From assembly GCA_964036045.1 (NCBI GenBank), contig OZ038378.1, positions 21,214,941 through 21,278,940 of the forward strand: a stretch of 64,000 nt of DNA, read 5' to 3'. The notes beneath the pieces are model-generated. The model ran no database searches. It had not been told where the DNA came from and saw only the letters and a program-made list of their open reading frames with translations. Numbering within the stretch: position 1 is the first letter of the stretch; each line of letters opens with the position of its first letter. Below are positions 43,600-56,270 of this stretch, piece by piece. The DNA comes from Eutreptiella sp. 'Long Island Sound 2002'. Its lineage: Eukaryota > Euglenozoa > Euglenophyceae > Eutreptiales > Eutreptiaceae. Both the position numbers and the translations under genes were made by a program.

Positions 43600-44145
43600 C
43601 ACGGCCGCGGTTCCAAAAGTCAGGTCAAAACGGCGGTTCAACGCCCACCCCGTGCTTAGACAAGGCCGTGCATGCGCGCGACACACGTGGCAGCAAACGT
43701 GTGGAAGAGCCCTCACAGGGGGATGGCGAGGGGCTGCGAATGGGGAAGAGCACTTTATCAAAAGCGGCTTTGTGCTCAATCTCCTTCCCGTTCCGCATGT
43801 ACTTCAAATGGATGTAGTTGTCCCCATGACAAGAGGGACCAAAAATATTGGCAGACACATGTTCCCTAGTGCTCCAAACCTATATGCCGGCCATGCCGGC
43901 AACAACATTGTTAGCCATGGCTAAAAATCACATCAGAACAAACAGCATGGGGTTGCAATGTGTGGTACAATGTTGTTATGAACACAATGCACTACCACAA
44001 ACATGACTGAGCCCCTCTTTCCCTGTACAAACGCTCTACAAACACCCAATCCTCCATTCTGGACCACAAAAACAACGGTCCCAAAATTTCCTCAAAACAG
44101 CGGTCCAACGCCCACCCCGTGCTTAGACAAGGCCGTGCATGCGCA
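43600..44145. repeat. Dispersed repeat pair (43600-43677, 44068-44145)
   Basis: Both contain CAACGCCCACCCCGTGCTTA followed by GACAAGGCCGTGCATGCGC, with weaker similarity upstream (TCAAAACGGCGGT versus TCAAAACAGCGGT). The spacing is 468 bp. A weaker relative is near 47615. Confidence 0.7.
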
Positions 44146-44872
44146 AAGGGGGGGGGGGGGGTAGGTCATTCAGTTGTCAAGCGTTTTGGCAGAACAATCG
44201 TCAGAGTCAACCCACACATGCGTTGGGGGAAGGGGGGTGAGAGTGGATCTGCTTTAATGTCACATTCATTTGCTGTGGGGCAGGGGGTTCTGTTCGTGTG
44301 TGAAAAGTGAATGTTTGTCGCACTGCTTGAAAGAGATCTGATGAAGGTGAGCTGAGCGATGGTGCAGGCGGAACCTTTGGTAGGCGAACCTTGTTTGACA
44401 CAGCCACCCCCCAACAGCTGCTGCTTCACAGGGCGGGAGGGGGGTGAGAGCTAGTCCAGAGCTGCAGTGACAGCCACAAAGCAAGGACAGTATGAGTCGC
44501 AGAAAATGTGACAGGACGCACTCGGCAGCCTGAATTGAGAGCATACAAAACTGCAATTCGACGATTTTAACCGCCAAGTAAAAACGGTTTGGAAATTTCT
44601 TCTATTCCCGTACTTTCCCCGGAGCCAGAGGGCAGAAAAGAGACAGACACTGACCTCAGACAGGGACACACTCAGACAATGCTGCTTGCGGGTGGAGGGG
44701 GGGGGGGGGGGCTGTCCGAGGCTAAATGGGGCACCCGCATTCCCAAAAAGCAAGGCCCCCGCGCCGTAGCAGAGGGTATACTGCACTACGGAAAGGCCCA
44801 GTGATGATGGTAGGTTCCCTAAATCCGGGGAGAAATTCGTGCCAAGGGTTAGCGTTGCACTGGGTCAGTGGG

Positions 44873-47800
44873 TCACCCCTTCACATAACTCCCAAACCCC
44901 ACGGGGGATCTGTCCAGCACAACGGCCACAACAGCGCCCCCAGGGGTCAGGCGGCTCCGGGCGGCCATCGGGGCAGGGGATTCCTGGGTCCGCAGGCGGC
45001 GGCACCACCGACCCGGCGATGGAGTGCGGCTGCGGGACGCGCACGGCGACAGGGACCCGCCACTGGTCAAAGGGGACGGGGTCACGGGGGAGCGGTGCCG
45101 CCCGGAGGGCGGGGACTGGCGCCCCGGGGACGGAGGCGCGCACAGCGTGGGGGAGGACTCGCAACTGCAGTCCGCGCTGCTGTGCTCGCGGGAGATGGCG
45201 GGGCTGTCGGCCTCCGTCGGCCGGCAGAGGAAGGGGCTGAGGGACTTCTGCGCCACGGAGGTGCGGGGCGGGCGGCGGGGGGACAGATGGGGCCCTGCAG
45301 AGCGGGAACGACTGTGGCAACCGGAGGGCCAGGCACGCCCCCCTTCGCTCTGCTCACCCGCAGCCCCCCGGCACCTTACGCAACCCCAATGCACCGGGGG
45401 AATCCCTGCAGAGCGGCTTCCCCAGCAGCCCCGACGCCCGCAGTGCAGATGCCCCATCCCTGTTTAAAGGGGGTGCAAACCCGGGGCGCCAGAATTCCCC
45501 CACAACCCACCACTCCACCACAACCCTCTTCAGTCCACCATCCTCACCAACCCTCCACCACACCGACCACAACCCTGAACACCTCACAACCCTCTCCAGC
45601 CCTCGACACAGCAGCGCTCCTCAACCACCACCTCCTCCTGCCCCCTTCAGCATCAGCACCCTCACGTCCCCAGCCCTACACCTCCGTCACACACACAAAC
45701 CTTGCAGGCTCTTCTCGGACTGAGGGGTAAAAAACCCCTCCTCTGGCTGTGGGTCCAAAAAAGACGAACGACGCGGTGTATGCAACACATCCTCCAGGTC
45801 GACGCTGCCGCCGCCGCTGGGGCCCATCCTGAGAGAAACCAGGCGGAGGCGTACCGCTCGTTGCTCACACCGTCCCTGAATGCATCGGATCGCTCACCAG
45901 TGCCGAAGGTATCCATAACCAACCCAACCATCGGGGCCACAAGGCATACGCAAAAGACGGTGTCTCATTCCTAAAACACAGCCCCGCGCGCTGTGAAAGT
46001 CTGGGGGGACAGCGATCAGAGGCCAAGACATCACACCTGCAAGGCTCAGGGCTGCACAGGGCACTCCGTTGCACCTTCACCAGCAACTGCCCATAGACCT
46101 CTTGGCAGCGCTCCTTGTCCTGCTCGAACTCGTTGGCCTGCGATGCCAACTCTTGTCGCCAGGACGCGTGCAAAGCATTCACCTCCTGCTGATGGGCCGC
46201 GGCCTGAGCAGCGAGCTGCTGCGCATGCTTTTCATGCAACTCTGCAAGCTCTTGGCGATGGGCCTCACGCAAGTTTCGGACGTCGTTGCGCAGAGATTCC
46301 AAGATTTGATGGTCCGCATCACTGCACATGGAACACGCCGGACAACTCGAAAGCGCAATGGCGGGTGTGCACTCCGGGGTTTGGTGCGTGCCGCGTGCAA
46401 AGGAGAGACACGCATTGGCAGCAAAAGCAACGACATTCCAGGAAACTCGATCGCGCACAACTTCGGGACAACTCACCCACACCTTTCCAATTCCATTTCC
46501 AATACCATCACCAGATCCTTCACAGCCATCAGCTCCTCCTTCAACTTGTTTCTCTCTCTTTGCAACTCCACCACTGATTCAGAGGCATTCTCACCCAGAT
46601 CCTCTCGGTCCGCCTCCTCCCTCTCCCTCAATTCTGAGTCGGCAGGCGCCACCGAGGGCTCGCTCTCTTGTAAACAGACATCTCTGTCGGCCAACGCCTG
46701 CCTTAAAATGGCTTGCTCATCTTCCAACTTTCGGCAGTGGGCCTCCAAACCTGCAAAAGGAACATTCGGGCAGCGGTTCTCCCTCTGCGGTTCCAACGGT
46801 GACACCGATGGTAGTGGACACGGGTTGTGGGGTGAATTTGATGAGATCGAGTTATGGGGGCAGACGAAGGGGATCTAATGTGGTGTTGGGGTGTGATTTG
46901 GGTCGCAATTGTGGGCAGGCGTACCTTCCAACTGCCGCTCATATTTTTGCTGCTTTTGTCGAGCGCTTTCTTCGATGCGGAGGAGGTGCTGCCACCGCGC
47001 CTGGTCGACCATGATCGTGCCACCGTTCTCCAAGTCGCCCTGGGAAGCATGGGCACGTTTGCAATGCCGCTGAGGACCAGCCACAATCTCGGAGAAGGAA
47101 AGACGTGCTTGACCCGTATTCGACCCAGTTTTGGTCGCAGAATGGCCCGTCTCCAAGGTATTTTGGGTGCGAGGCGCATGTTGGGCCAGTACGGATTCAA
47201 CACGGGCTGCCACATAAAGAGACACGGCAGATTCCCGAACCAAACCAAAAACCAAAAAAAATGAGGGGGGTCCTAAAGCCATATTTTTGAGTACCGAGGC
47301 CAACTTTTGAACTATTCAAGCTGTGGGCCTGCTGCCCGCCAGGCTCCAGAGGGGAGGGGGTCTCCACCCGCATTACACCCATGAAGATTGCTAGAAGTCC
47401 TGCCCTTGGACTCAAATCAAGCCTAGCCTTTGGTACCTTAAGGGAGTGCTTGCACCTATGCCCCATATGCAAGCATCTACTTAAGCAAAAAGAATTCAAA
47501 ACTTCGGACCGTTGACTTCATACATGAATTGTGGGGCCCTTTGTGGTGCCCGTTCAGCACAACAGAACCAAGCAAGCCGTGGTCAGACAAGAAAAGGGAA
47601 ACGACGGCCAGACGGGCTGCCGTGCTTGGACAAGGCAGTGCGCAAGGGGCGGGGGCGGTGTAAGCGCATACACTCGCCGTTGCCCATACATGGGAGTCAG
47701 TCTGCACCATAGCCTGCGCAGGTTTCCAAGCACCACGATCGGATGAGACCCTCTGTTTGGGAACCACGGATTTTGATTCGCACCGCCCAACCGTGTCATG

Positions 47801-49367
47801 GTTGTTTTTGTGTCCCCATTACGAGCCCTGACAAATGTCAGCGGTGGGATGTCCGCGCGACCTTTAGAGAAAAAAAAAACTCGACGCATCGCAGGATCAA
47901 GGATGAAGTCTCCACTCGAAAGGATCCGGTGTTGAGCCTCGGGCATACCTGTGCACCACCATGGAGGCGGAGAGTCTCGTGGGAAAGGGGCTGCCGCGCG
48001 CTACTCCGACCGGAAGTTGACGAATTGCTCGCAGGACCCATGGACCATCGTGTGGAGGACGACCTGAGGGAAGTGGCCCTTGTGGAAGTAGATGCCCGTG
48101 TGGAGGTGGATGTGACGGAGGCTGCTGACGACAACCGCAGGGAATCAGTGGTCAGCGGGGCGTTTTCAGGGCCGACGTTGACGTTGGTGACGACGATGGT
48201 TGTGTTGGGGGCCGCCCTAAGGTTCAACGAACGGAGGGGGCACGAGGAGCAGGCAGGCTGGGCTTCGAGAGGATGATGGTTCTCCCCGGACACAGCACAT
48301 ACTTGGCAAGGGTGCGGGCAACGCTCTCCCGTGTGGCCAATAAGCGCTTCAGCTGCGTCATGCGAGCCCCCACAGGGTTGCAGTTTGAGCGGAGGAACTC
48401 CTGCCCACCACGATACCCTTTGGCGATGTTGTGGGCTGTGGTCCAACGGTGCACTGGAAAATTCCGCTGTAAAACGAAATTAGTGTCCACCTTTTGGAGA
48501 AGGCGCTGCCGAGCAGCGTGCTCCTGCGCAGAACTGCTGTCCGGAGGTACGGTCCCACTGCAGATAGGAGAAGTCATATGCGGCGAGCACGCCCACTGGA
48601 ATTTGGTCCAGGAGGAGGAACTGTCGTCCTGTCCACCTAACAAGCATGGCCCCGCTGCTAGCTTTAACCCTTCAATAAATCGGCACTCGTAACCTGTTCT
48701 CGCAACCGGCCGAACACACAAAGTGATGACGAGCAAACCTGAGGGATGCTTCGGGAGCTATGATGGAGCCCTTCAAGATAACAAACGGACAGTCTGCTTC
48801 CACAATGCTATGGTGGACGTATGTGGAGCAGAGCTTGTGCGGTACGTAAACATGGCGTAGCCTCTCCAAATATATCCGTTCTCCCAGGAGCTGCGTTGCA
48901 AATTGTTCAAACGTCTGTTGCAGCCACATACATCTTTCCAGGGCTTCCCCACAGGTCAAATCAGCCACAACAGACTGCTCGACTGCAATTGGAATCACTG
49001 GAGGAAGGTCCCGATGCACAGTCCTGATGGCATCTAAAGTGGAATCCACGTCATCAACCTTGAAGTGCTCTTGGAGGACGTGGAGATTGCTCACGTTCGA
49101 CAGCAGGAGCCGGAATAGATTGGAACCAGTTGCGTCAGGATCGACAGGTGGTTCTACCTTCGTCAAGTCACCAAGGCAAGACCCTCTTGCCAAAAAGCAA
49201 CAACCATCCGACGCACGGAACAAAAACGCCGACAGCTCATTGTGCTTAATGTGCCAAGCTTCGATGGTGTCGACGTTGGTAAAACATATTTGAGATGCAA
49301 ACCTATCGAAATGGGCTTTGATTTCTGTGTAGGCTTCGGAAACTTGTTGCGACAAAGGGGTGTTCAT
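44873..49367 (-). CDS. Coiled-coil protein gene, 8-exon model, about 784 residues, family unknown
   Basis: Minus-strand exons: 49367-48739, 48536-48303, 48216-47949, 47039-46925, 46750-46477, 46321-46037, 45828-45701, 45294-44873. Every intron is GT-AG, reading phases match at all seven junctions, and the total is 2355 nt (785 codons with the TGA). Exon 1 encodes a domain (HFDRFASQICFTNVD, RLRHVYVP, CSTYVHHS) shared with the divergent neighbour. Exon 2 has HRWTTAHNIAKGYRGGQEF. Exon 3 is Ser/Thr-rich. Exons 4-6 form coiled coils (LRIEESARQKQQKYERQ; LREAHRQELAELHEKH). Exons 7-8 are disordered and Ser-Pro-rich, suggesting phosphorylation. Exons 7-8 are the least certain. The composition suggests a structural or scaffold protein, but I cannot assign a function. 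Confidence 0.75.
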
Positions 49368-50536
49368 TCAATAACACAAAGAGAATTCTGCAGCACACAG
49401 ACCGGGCAGGACAAACGCTGTGGAAGAGGAGGAGGACAAAAGGACTTCAGAAGGTTGAAAACTCTCTGCAACATGAGTCTGGTCACTGGTCAGGTACATT
49501 TAGCTTCCCCCCCTATGCTGTATCAGCTGTCAGTCCAAGCATTATCTCACACTTGCCGCAGTAGTTTGCTGCAGTAGGTCTGTGAGGTTATTGTGCAGTG
49601 AAATGGTGACAGTCAATTTGAAAACAGTGTGAACCCACACACTTTTGGCAGTGGCCCAATGTTGGGAAGGCTCTACAGCCATCACTGAGATCACTGATGA
49701 CCCACTGAGATTGCATGGTTCGGTTTCGTTTCACCGAGATGGTGGAAAATCAAGGTTAGGCTTGCAAATAACATGATCAAATTCTGTGCAAATCAGTGCA
49801 TGATTTTATCTCTCCTGCAGTAGTGATCAGGCGTGACCGAAACCTGCGAGCATGCGCTGCACAGTCACGCGTGAGGACCTTGGATGCTGTTGATAGTCAC
49901 TCACGCATGACAGTTAATGACTTTTCAATTTCAATTTCATGGGAGTTCATGGGGACGATGGCTATGAATTTATTACTTCCTGCACTCTAGAGTACATTGA
50001 CAATAATCAGGTAGAAATCACAAAAACTGAAATTCAGTTGCATTTGAAGCCTCGGCATATGAATCATTGCTCTCCGACATGTCGGTGCAAATCAGTTCCT
50101 GATTTTATCTCTCCTGCAGTAGTGATCAGGCGTGACCGAAACCTGCGAGCATGCGCTGCACAGTCACGCGTGAGGACCTTGGATGCTGTTGATAGTCACT
50201 CACGCATGACAGTTAATGACTTTTCAATTTCAATTTCATGGGAGTTCATGGGGACGATGGCTATGAATTTATTACTTCCTGCACTCTAGAGTACATTGAA
50301 AATAATCAGGTAGAAATCACAAAAACTGAAATTCAGTTGCATTTGAAGCCTCGGCATATGAATCATTGCTCTCCGACATGTCGGTGTTGGGCCATATTGG
50401 GCCAAGCATGCCTTGTAAGCTTAGAGATAAATACGGTGCTTGTGCTTTGGGTGCTGTGACTATTTTTGCTGGTAAAACTCTTCGAAAACCCCTACCATGC
50501 CCTTGTTTGGTTCTTGAGATGATTTAGTCGCCTCCA
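49368..50536. promoter_or_regulatory. Shared upstream region of the divergent gene pair
   Basis: 1.17 kb separates the two start codons, so promoters for both genes should lie here. Half of it is a 299-bp tandem duplication. No TATA box is obvious. Confidence 0.55.
49786..50383. repeat. 299-bp tandem duplication between divergent genes
   Basis: Units begin GTGCAAATCAGT at 49786 and 50085. They differ at only a few bases, so the duplication is recent. Confidence 0.95.
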
Positions 50537-53500
50537 ATGAGGATTTTGGACCGGGCCCTTTGGGCATACAGCGCCTTGAAGGACCACTTCGACCGCTTTG
50601 TATCGCAACTATGCTACACTGATGTTGATGGGCTTGAATCGTGGTGCATTCAAACGAAAGACAAGCGATGTTTGCTCCTTGTCAAGGCTTCCGATGGTTG
50701 CACATATCTATTGCGTGGATCATATTTGGGAGACCTCCATGAAATGGTCAAAGAAGACCTCTCCAGCGAAGTAAACGAGATGGTGCACTCCCTCTCGAAA
50801 TGTCTCAGCTCTCACAAGGTGCTCAAGAGCCATTTTAGGGTGCAAGCATTGGAATCGATGCTCTTACTTTTCACGGGGAGTCGCGTGCTTGATCCTCCCG
50901 TTGCAATGGAAATGGAAAAGCTACGAAACCTTCCTCTAGCACACATTTTCGCTCAGTGCTTGCAGCTGCAAAGATCTTTCGAGGCCTTCGCAACTCAATT
51001 GACGGGAGAGTGCATCAACCTAGAAAGGTTGCGTCACATTTACATTCCAGAAATGACTTGTTCGACATACATCCATCACACGGTGGACACTGAAACCCCA
51101 TTTTCATATATCATACTAAAAGGGTCTCAAATTTCTCCGACACAAGCTTCGGCACCTTCAAGAACCCGTCGCAATGGTCTCCACAAAGACAAGGACATGG
51201 ATAAACGATTGAGTGATGCGCAAACAAAAGCATCCGAACGTGAGGTGTGCCTTCTCTTGCGGGATGAATTTGATGTCCTTACGTTGTGGTGCGATGTAGC
51301 CAACCTCTGGTGGCACTTTCGTGTGTTGTTCTTCCTTGAACCCCGTGGCACCTCACTTGGGGCCCTCACCACCGAAACCTAGTCTCGGAGACTCGTGCAA
51401 TCCGTGCGACCCCACTGAAGCACCGTACTTTGGTGCGCTTGGCGGGCTGCGTGCGTGCGTGCTCGGTGATGTAGGTTCCCACCAACCAACGAATGCCTAC
51501 GATTGTCCTTGGGATTGCCATGTGGCTCACTTGAGCAAAATAACCATAGAGTTGTCGTTGCGATGCACCACGAGCAACGGGCATTGCGTTCGATGTACGT
51601 TTTGAGCATGCCCGCGCATATGGCGATGTGCGAACACCCTCCCATGCTACGAATGCTTTTTCGTGTAGGTTTTGACAAGGCAGCAATTGTTGTCCATCGT
51701 CGATTACAATTATTGCCTCAAGCAAAATCTGCCGGTGTACCGTTGGACAGTCGCGCACAATGTAGCGAAGGGGTTTCGTGGCGGGCAAGAATTTATGCGC
51801 GAGAATTGCGCTACCATTGGATCTGGTGTGGCCGAGCTTCGCCTTCTTCTCGGCCCTTGGGCCAAGACAAATGCCACCGATGGGCCATATGTGGAGCCGG
51901 AGAATCAAGACGAGTCCATGTGGTCGGGGACGATGGAATCCGCCGATGAATATGCGGCGGCTCTCGAAATGATGAAGAGTAACTTGGAAGCGGACTATGC
52001 ACAAAAGATCGTATGCCTTAAAGAGGAGCACGAGGCTCAAATCCGTCGCATGCGCACCGCTCGGGAGCAAAGCGAAGGCGAGTGGCGACTATGTGCCGAG
52101 GAACTTGCAGCGCGGAACTCCGGTGAACAGGAGTCCATGCCCGGGAATGCCAACGGCCACGCCAAGGGTAGGCGAGGAAAGCGCGGAAAGTTTGGGAAAG
52201 AGGAGGAACTCGACGTGTTAGGATTAGCAAACGGAGGGATGCACCCACCCTTTACGGACTTGATTGTGGAGGCCGACATTCCGTCGTTCAAGGGCAAAAT
52301 ACATCCCAAACCTAAGAAAAAGAAGCATGGATGCGATGGGGGGGTTGCCCAAGATATGTCTCAAGTCGTGGAAGGCGAGGATAACGGAGAACAACAGCAA
52401 GCGAAACAACTTGAAACTCGACCAATAAATGGAGAAGAGAGCCCGCCAGAGGTAGAATGGTTCCGGCGGGAGCTTCATAGCTACAAGGCAAAACTTAAAG
52501 CCATCCAAAAGGAGAAGGCGGAGTTGGAGCGAAAGAAAGCGGATGTCGAGCACGACAAGGCGGAACTCGACCGGCAAAGGTCCCGCGTCGATGAATTGTT
52601 GCGGAAGAAGGAGGAGATGGACCTCGAGAGGGAGCAAATGGCGCACGAGCTCACCGAGCTACGACAAAGGAGGGAAGAGGCCGTGCAGGCGAAGGCCGAG
52701 GTCGAACGTTGGCAAGGACAAAGGGCACAAGAAATAGAAGAGCAACGACGCCAAAGAGAAGAATGGGGTCGAGAAAAGGAGAAATTGAAGGCCACGGTTG
52801 CGCAACTCGAATCAAAGTTGAAGGCCGTTGAAAATGAGCACAAAGACAAGCTTCAAGCAACTATGAAGCAAATGGAAGTCGCTACCGAGAAGTTGGAGGC
52901 GAAGCACATGCAGAAACAGGTGCCTATCCCAAGACGCGTCGTCGAAATCGGTTTTTGTGCCCACGTTGAAGTGACGCATGTCCGTGCCGACCATAGGATT
53001 ACCCATGCCAGGAGAGGATGGTCACGAAGTTTGTCAAATTATTTTTTGTTCTTGTGCCCTTGCCTTTGCCGAGACAATGTGCACCACGACCACGAAGAGA
53101 CGGCCGTGTGTCACATCACCACATACCTTCTTCCGTCCCATTTTTCGTCGCCTTGCTCCTTCGGTATGATTCCGTCCCGATGATGCGGCCTACGGATCCG
53201 AATTGTGACCCCCCGACTTTCCGACAATCGGGGAAAGAGTGTTGTGGAGACGTCGGTCCATAATGCTATTGGTCTAACAATAATGTTGTTGGTCGGCGGG
53301 TCGCAACAAAAGCCGATTATGCGCGCAGTGCATTGGGGGGAGTATGCGGCTTGTGCCGCGTGCCATGGCGGGGGCGGGCCACTCCGTGCCATGTAGTTCA
53401 TAGCTGGTTGAAGTAGGAAGGTATTTTGCCATGTTCGGTAGTAGTGTACTATTATCGCATTGATAAGGTTGCTGAAATTATTATTGGAATTTTACAAAAA

Positions 53501-55708
53501 TTACGATTATTATTTGTCGAATTTTTTTCAGAAGAACTTCGTTATCATTGATTGTTTTCTGCTGGCATGCCACCACCACATCACCGGCTGCACTTCTCAC
53601 TTTTTTTTTCAAGAAGTTTGATTGATCATTGATTTGCTTTTGCATGCATGACTTGCACTTTCGAACAATTTTTTTAAAAAAAGTCGCCATGGATGATGGG
53701 ATCATCGTAGTTCACTATTATAATTGGGTACTTGGCGACGGGACACTTCCGTGTGCACCACAATGTGCTGGGAGTTGGTGGGGTTTTTAGGAGTTGGAAC
53801 GGGAGGGGGCGGGGGGCGGGGCGTTGTGCCACGGAATGCATTGTGCACATGCGCAAATCGATGCCGAAAATGGGTGCTCGGTGAAGTAATTTTTTCAAGG
53901 CCAAATGCTGGGATTCTCATGATTCTATCTTGTGAGAGTTGTCGTCGTCGAAAGTGTTGCGATGTGTGCAGGAAAAGTTGCAAGAGCAAGCTAAAGCCCA
54001 AAGTAATAAGAAGATGGAAGGCTTGCAAAAACAACATGAAACCCAATTGGCGGAACACGAAAGACGGTGGAACGTGGAGAGGGAAGAGATGGAGGAAGCA
54101 TCGAGTGCCCAATGCCAATCTCTGAATGATGAAATCGCAACCTTGTCGACTAAACTCCAAGCGCAAGTGAAAGCAAATGAAGAGCAACGGGAGGAGATGA
54201 TTGCGACCGAAAAGGTGCGTAGCGGTGTTCGTAGGTGCATTCATGAACTCCGAGCAATGTGTGCTTTGGATCCGTCGTGTGTGTGTCGTTCCCGGCGTGC
54301 ATTTGTGCCGTGCCGGGAGCTTTAGGGTTGTCATAGGCCCTCTCCAATGGCAATCGCAACTTAGGAGCAACTATGGCCATGGCGGGTTCAAAGAAAAGAA
54401 GCTATACCAATTTAGCTATCTGTTGTGCACAGCAACGCTCTTTTGCACTGCCCCCCCCCCCCCCCCGCATACAAGGTTCCATGGGCACCCCTCACATGTA
54501 ACCCACATTGCCAATGTAAATATTCTTGCCCCACAACTAGAGGATGCAGCAAGGCAGGTTAAAAACAATGTCAAAATCTACCGCAAACAAATTTGCGTTT
54601 TGAGCATGTGCATGCCCCCCTTGACATGCGGAGGTACCATCGGTAGTAGCCATCCTAAGCTTTTTCTGCTTCATGCCATGCGCAAGCAATTATGCTATGG
54701 CATTGGCAGCCTCCAAGTTGGATATTTCCATTAGAATTACGAGGGGCAAAACGTGCGTTCTATGTTTTGGCAACAGAGAGGGTCGGAAAAACGCGGGGGA
54801 CGTGGAACAGAAGGAGGAAAGGTGGGAAAATTAGGGAAAGGTGCAATTTGGCAGGACAAATGTTGGGCGAAAGCAGGGCAAATGGCATGCAAATGGGAGA
54901 ATGGAGGTATTTGGTGCCGCAATTCTTGTAACACCACAGGCCATTGGTTGCAGGTTGGCCTCCTCCTCCTCCGAAGATAACCCACGTCCTTCATTTTGTA
55001 GAGGGTGGAAGCTGCTGTGGGCGGCATTTCCCCCAAATTTTATAATTTGCTGTGGCCCCCCTTCCCCCTTTTTGGGCCACATGCTTGCTTGCTTCCTCAA
55101 GCCACCGCATCCCTACAACCCATTTTTCACTTGTTTTCCTCGGAATCCCCCCCTCCCCATCCCAGCGTCATGAACCACTCCCCAGCCAGCCAGAATACCC
55201 ACTCCGGGCCCTGAGTCAGTACGTGCTGCCTCGAGCCATATCCTCCCTCTAGTACCTTGGGGCCTTGGGGTCCGGCTGTCGGTCTTTTCACGCAGCGCCT
55301 CCACTTTTTTTTCGTTAGGCACGGCAAGAGGAGAAGTTTTCTCTGTCCATTGAGCTGCAGCGGCTACGCATCGTTCATGAGGAGCAGGTGTTTGGCCTGT
55401 GCATGGCCTTCGAAGCAGAAAAGGGGCACCTGCATGCACACGCAGACCAGCTTGCTGCTGACCAGGAGAAGGAGCGCACGCAGTTCCAACGCACCAAGGA
55501 GGCGATGAGTAAGGTGCAGTGTGCCCTGCGTCCAGGCCGATCCCAGACAGTGTGCCGTCTGCGTGCCCGAAGTCGTTTACCAGCTTGTCCCCTCCTGGCG
55601 ACCATCCCCTGCCCCCCTCCCCACTATTTCGTGTTGAACGTGTCAAGTGGGGGGGGGGGGGTCGCCTTTGTGTGGTGTTCTCGTCTGCAGCTTGCGGTGG
55701 AATTTTGA
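50537..55708 (+). CDS. Coiled-coil protein gene, paralogue of the divergent neighbour, about 804 residues
   Basis: Plus-strand exons: 50537-51244, 51669-52919, 53972-54214, 55319-55513 and a tentative last exon 55691-55708. All introns are GT-AG and all junctions are phase 0. Exon 1 starts at an ATG and carries the same N-terminal domain as the minus-strand gene (HFDRFVSQLCYTDVD, RLRHIYIP, CSTYIHHT). Exon 2 has YRWTVAHNVAKGFRGGQEF, a basic patch (PKPKKKKHG) and a long charged coiled coil (about 52450-52919). Exons 3 and 4 are further coiled coil (LQEQAKAQSNKKMEGLQKQ; FSLSIELQRLRIVHEEQ). The 18-nt final exon (LAVEF, stop) is a guess from a good acceptor. Function unknown. Confidence 0.75.
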
Positions 55709-55893
55709 TGACATGCCGTAGGGTGCAAAACCCACACAGTCTGTTTCCACCGGTGACTTACCAGGTCCAAAGACGTGTGTGTGCCAGCCGCATTGGAGTC
55801 GTTCTCAAAGGTCTCAGAAAACGAGAGTCAGATCCTTGTTCTGTACTCTCCACACTCAAGTCCAGACTGTTGCTCCAACCCTTCTGAACCTGG

Positions 55894-56022
55894 CCACACA
55901 CACACACACACACACCCTGCCACAGCGACAATGTCGGAGGTAATGTAGGGGATTGCGTGTGTGTGTGTGCGTGCGCGTGTGTGTGCGCATGTGTTTGTGC
56001 ATGTTTGCGCGTGTGCCTGTGC

Positions 56023-56062
<40 letters not shown>
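55894..56062. repeat. (AC)n and (TG)n microsatellites
   Basis: A short AC run (about 55894-55915) and an imperfect TG run with GC and CA interruptions (55955-56062). They face each other as inverted AC/TG tracts about 40 bp apart. They lie just past the end of the coiled-coil gene and before the TTGTG array. Confidence 0.9.
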
Positions 56063-56064
<2 letters not shown>

Positions 56065-56270
56065 CTCCACAACATGATGGAACATTTAATGTTTTCCGAG
56101 GGTACTCAATTTGTTCTCCTGACCTCATTTTGCGCTGGTATCAGTGATTTTTACTCACTTGCTGATGCGGTTGCTTGAATCAATGCAATCTTTCGGAATG
56201 TAAGGCTGAGACACAGGAGACTAGGCAAGGGGGGGGGGGATTTGTCACGTCCGTGTTGGGGCTGATAGGA

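Larger units (their letters stand above)
39383..44872. other. Gene-free, repeat-sprinkled region
   Basis: About 5.5 kb with no convincing gene. It contains a diverged 195-bp direct repeat (41258 and 41453), a (TATG)-type microsatellite (42081-42126), a repeated 60-80-bp segment (43600-43677 and 44068-44145) and many G homopolymers of 9-13 bases. Frames of up to about 210 codons occur on both strands but overlap each other and carry no motif. Confidence 0.5.

Noticed and set aside
43081-44720. G homopolymer runs as designed G-quadruplex sites
   Set aside because: Isolated runs of 9-13 G occur throughout 36-48 kb without the four-run spacing expected of a motif. They look like general homopolymer expansion.
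52920-53183. Continuation of coiled-coil exon 2 to a stop at 53183
   Set aside because: Protein character stops exactly at CAG|GTGCCT, a splice donor, and the next exon at 53972 continues in phase with more coiled coil.
55894-56062. AC and TG tracts as a regulatory hairpin
   Set aside because: They could pair, but both are ordinary imperfect microsatellites of the kind found elsewhere in this window.
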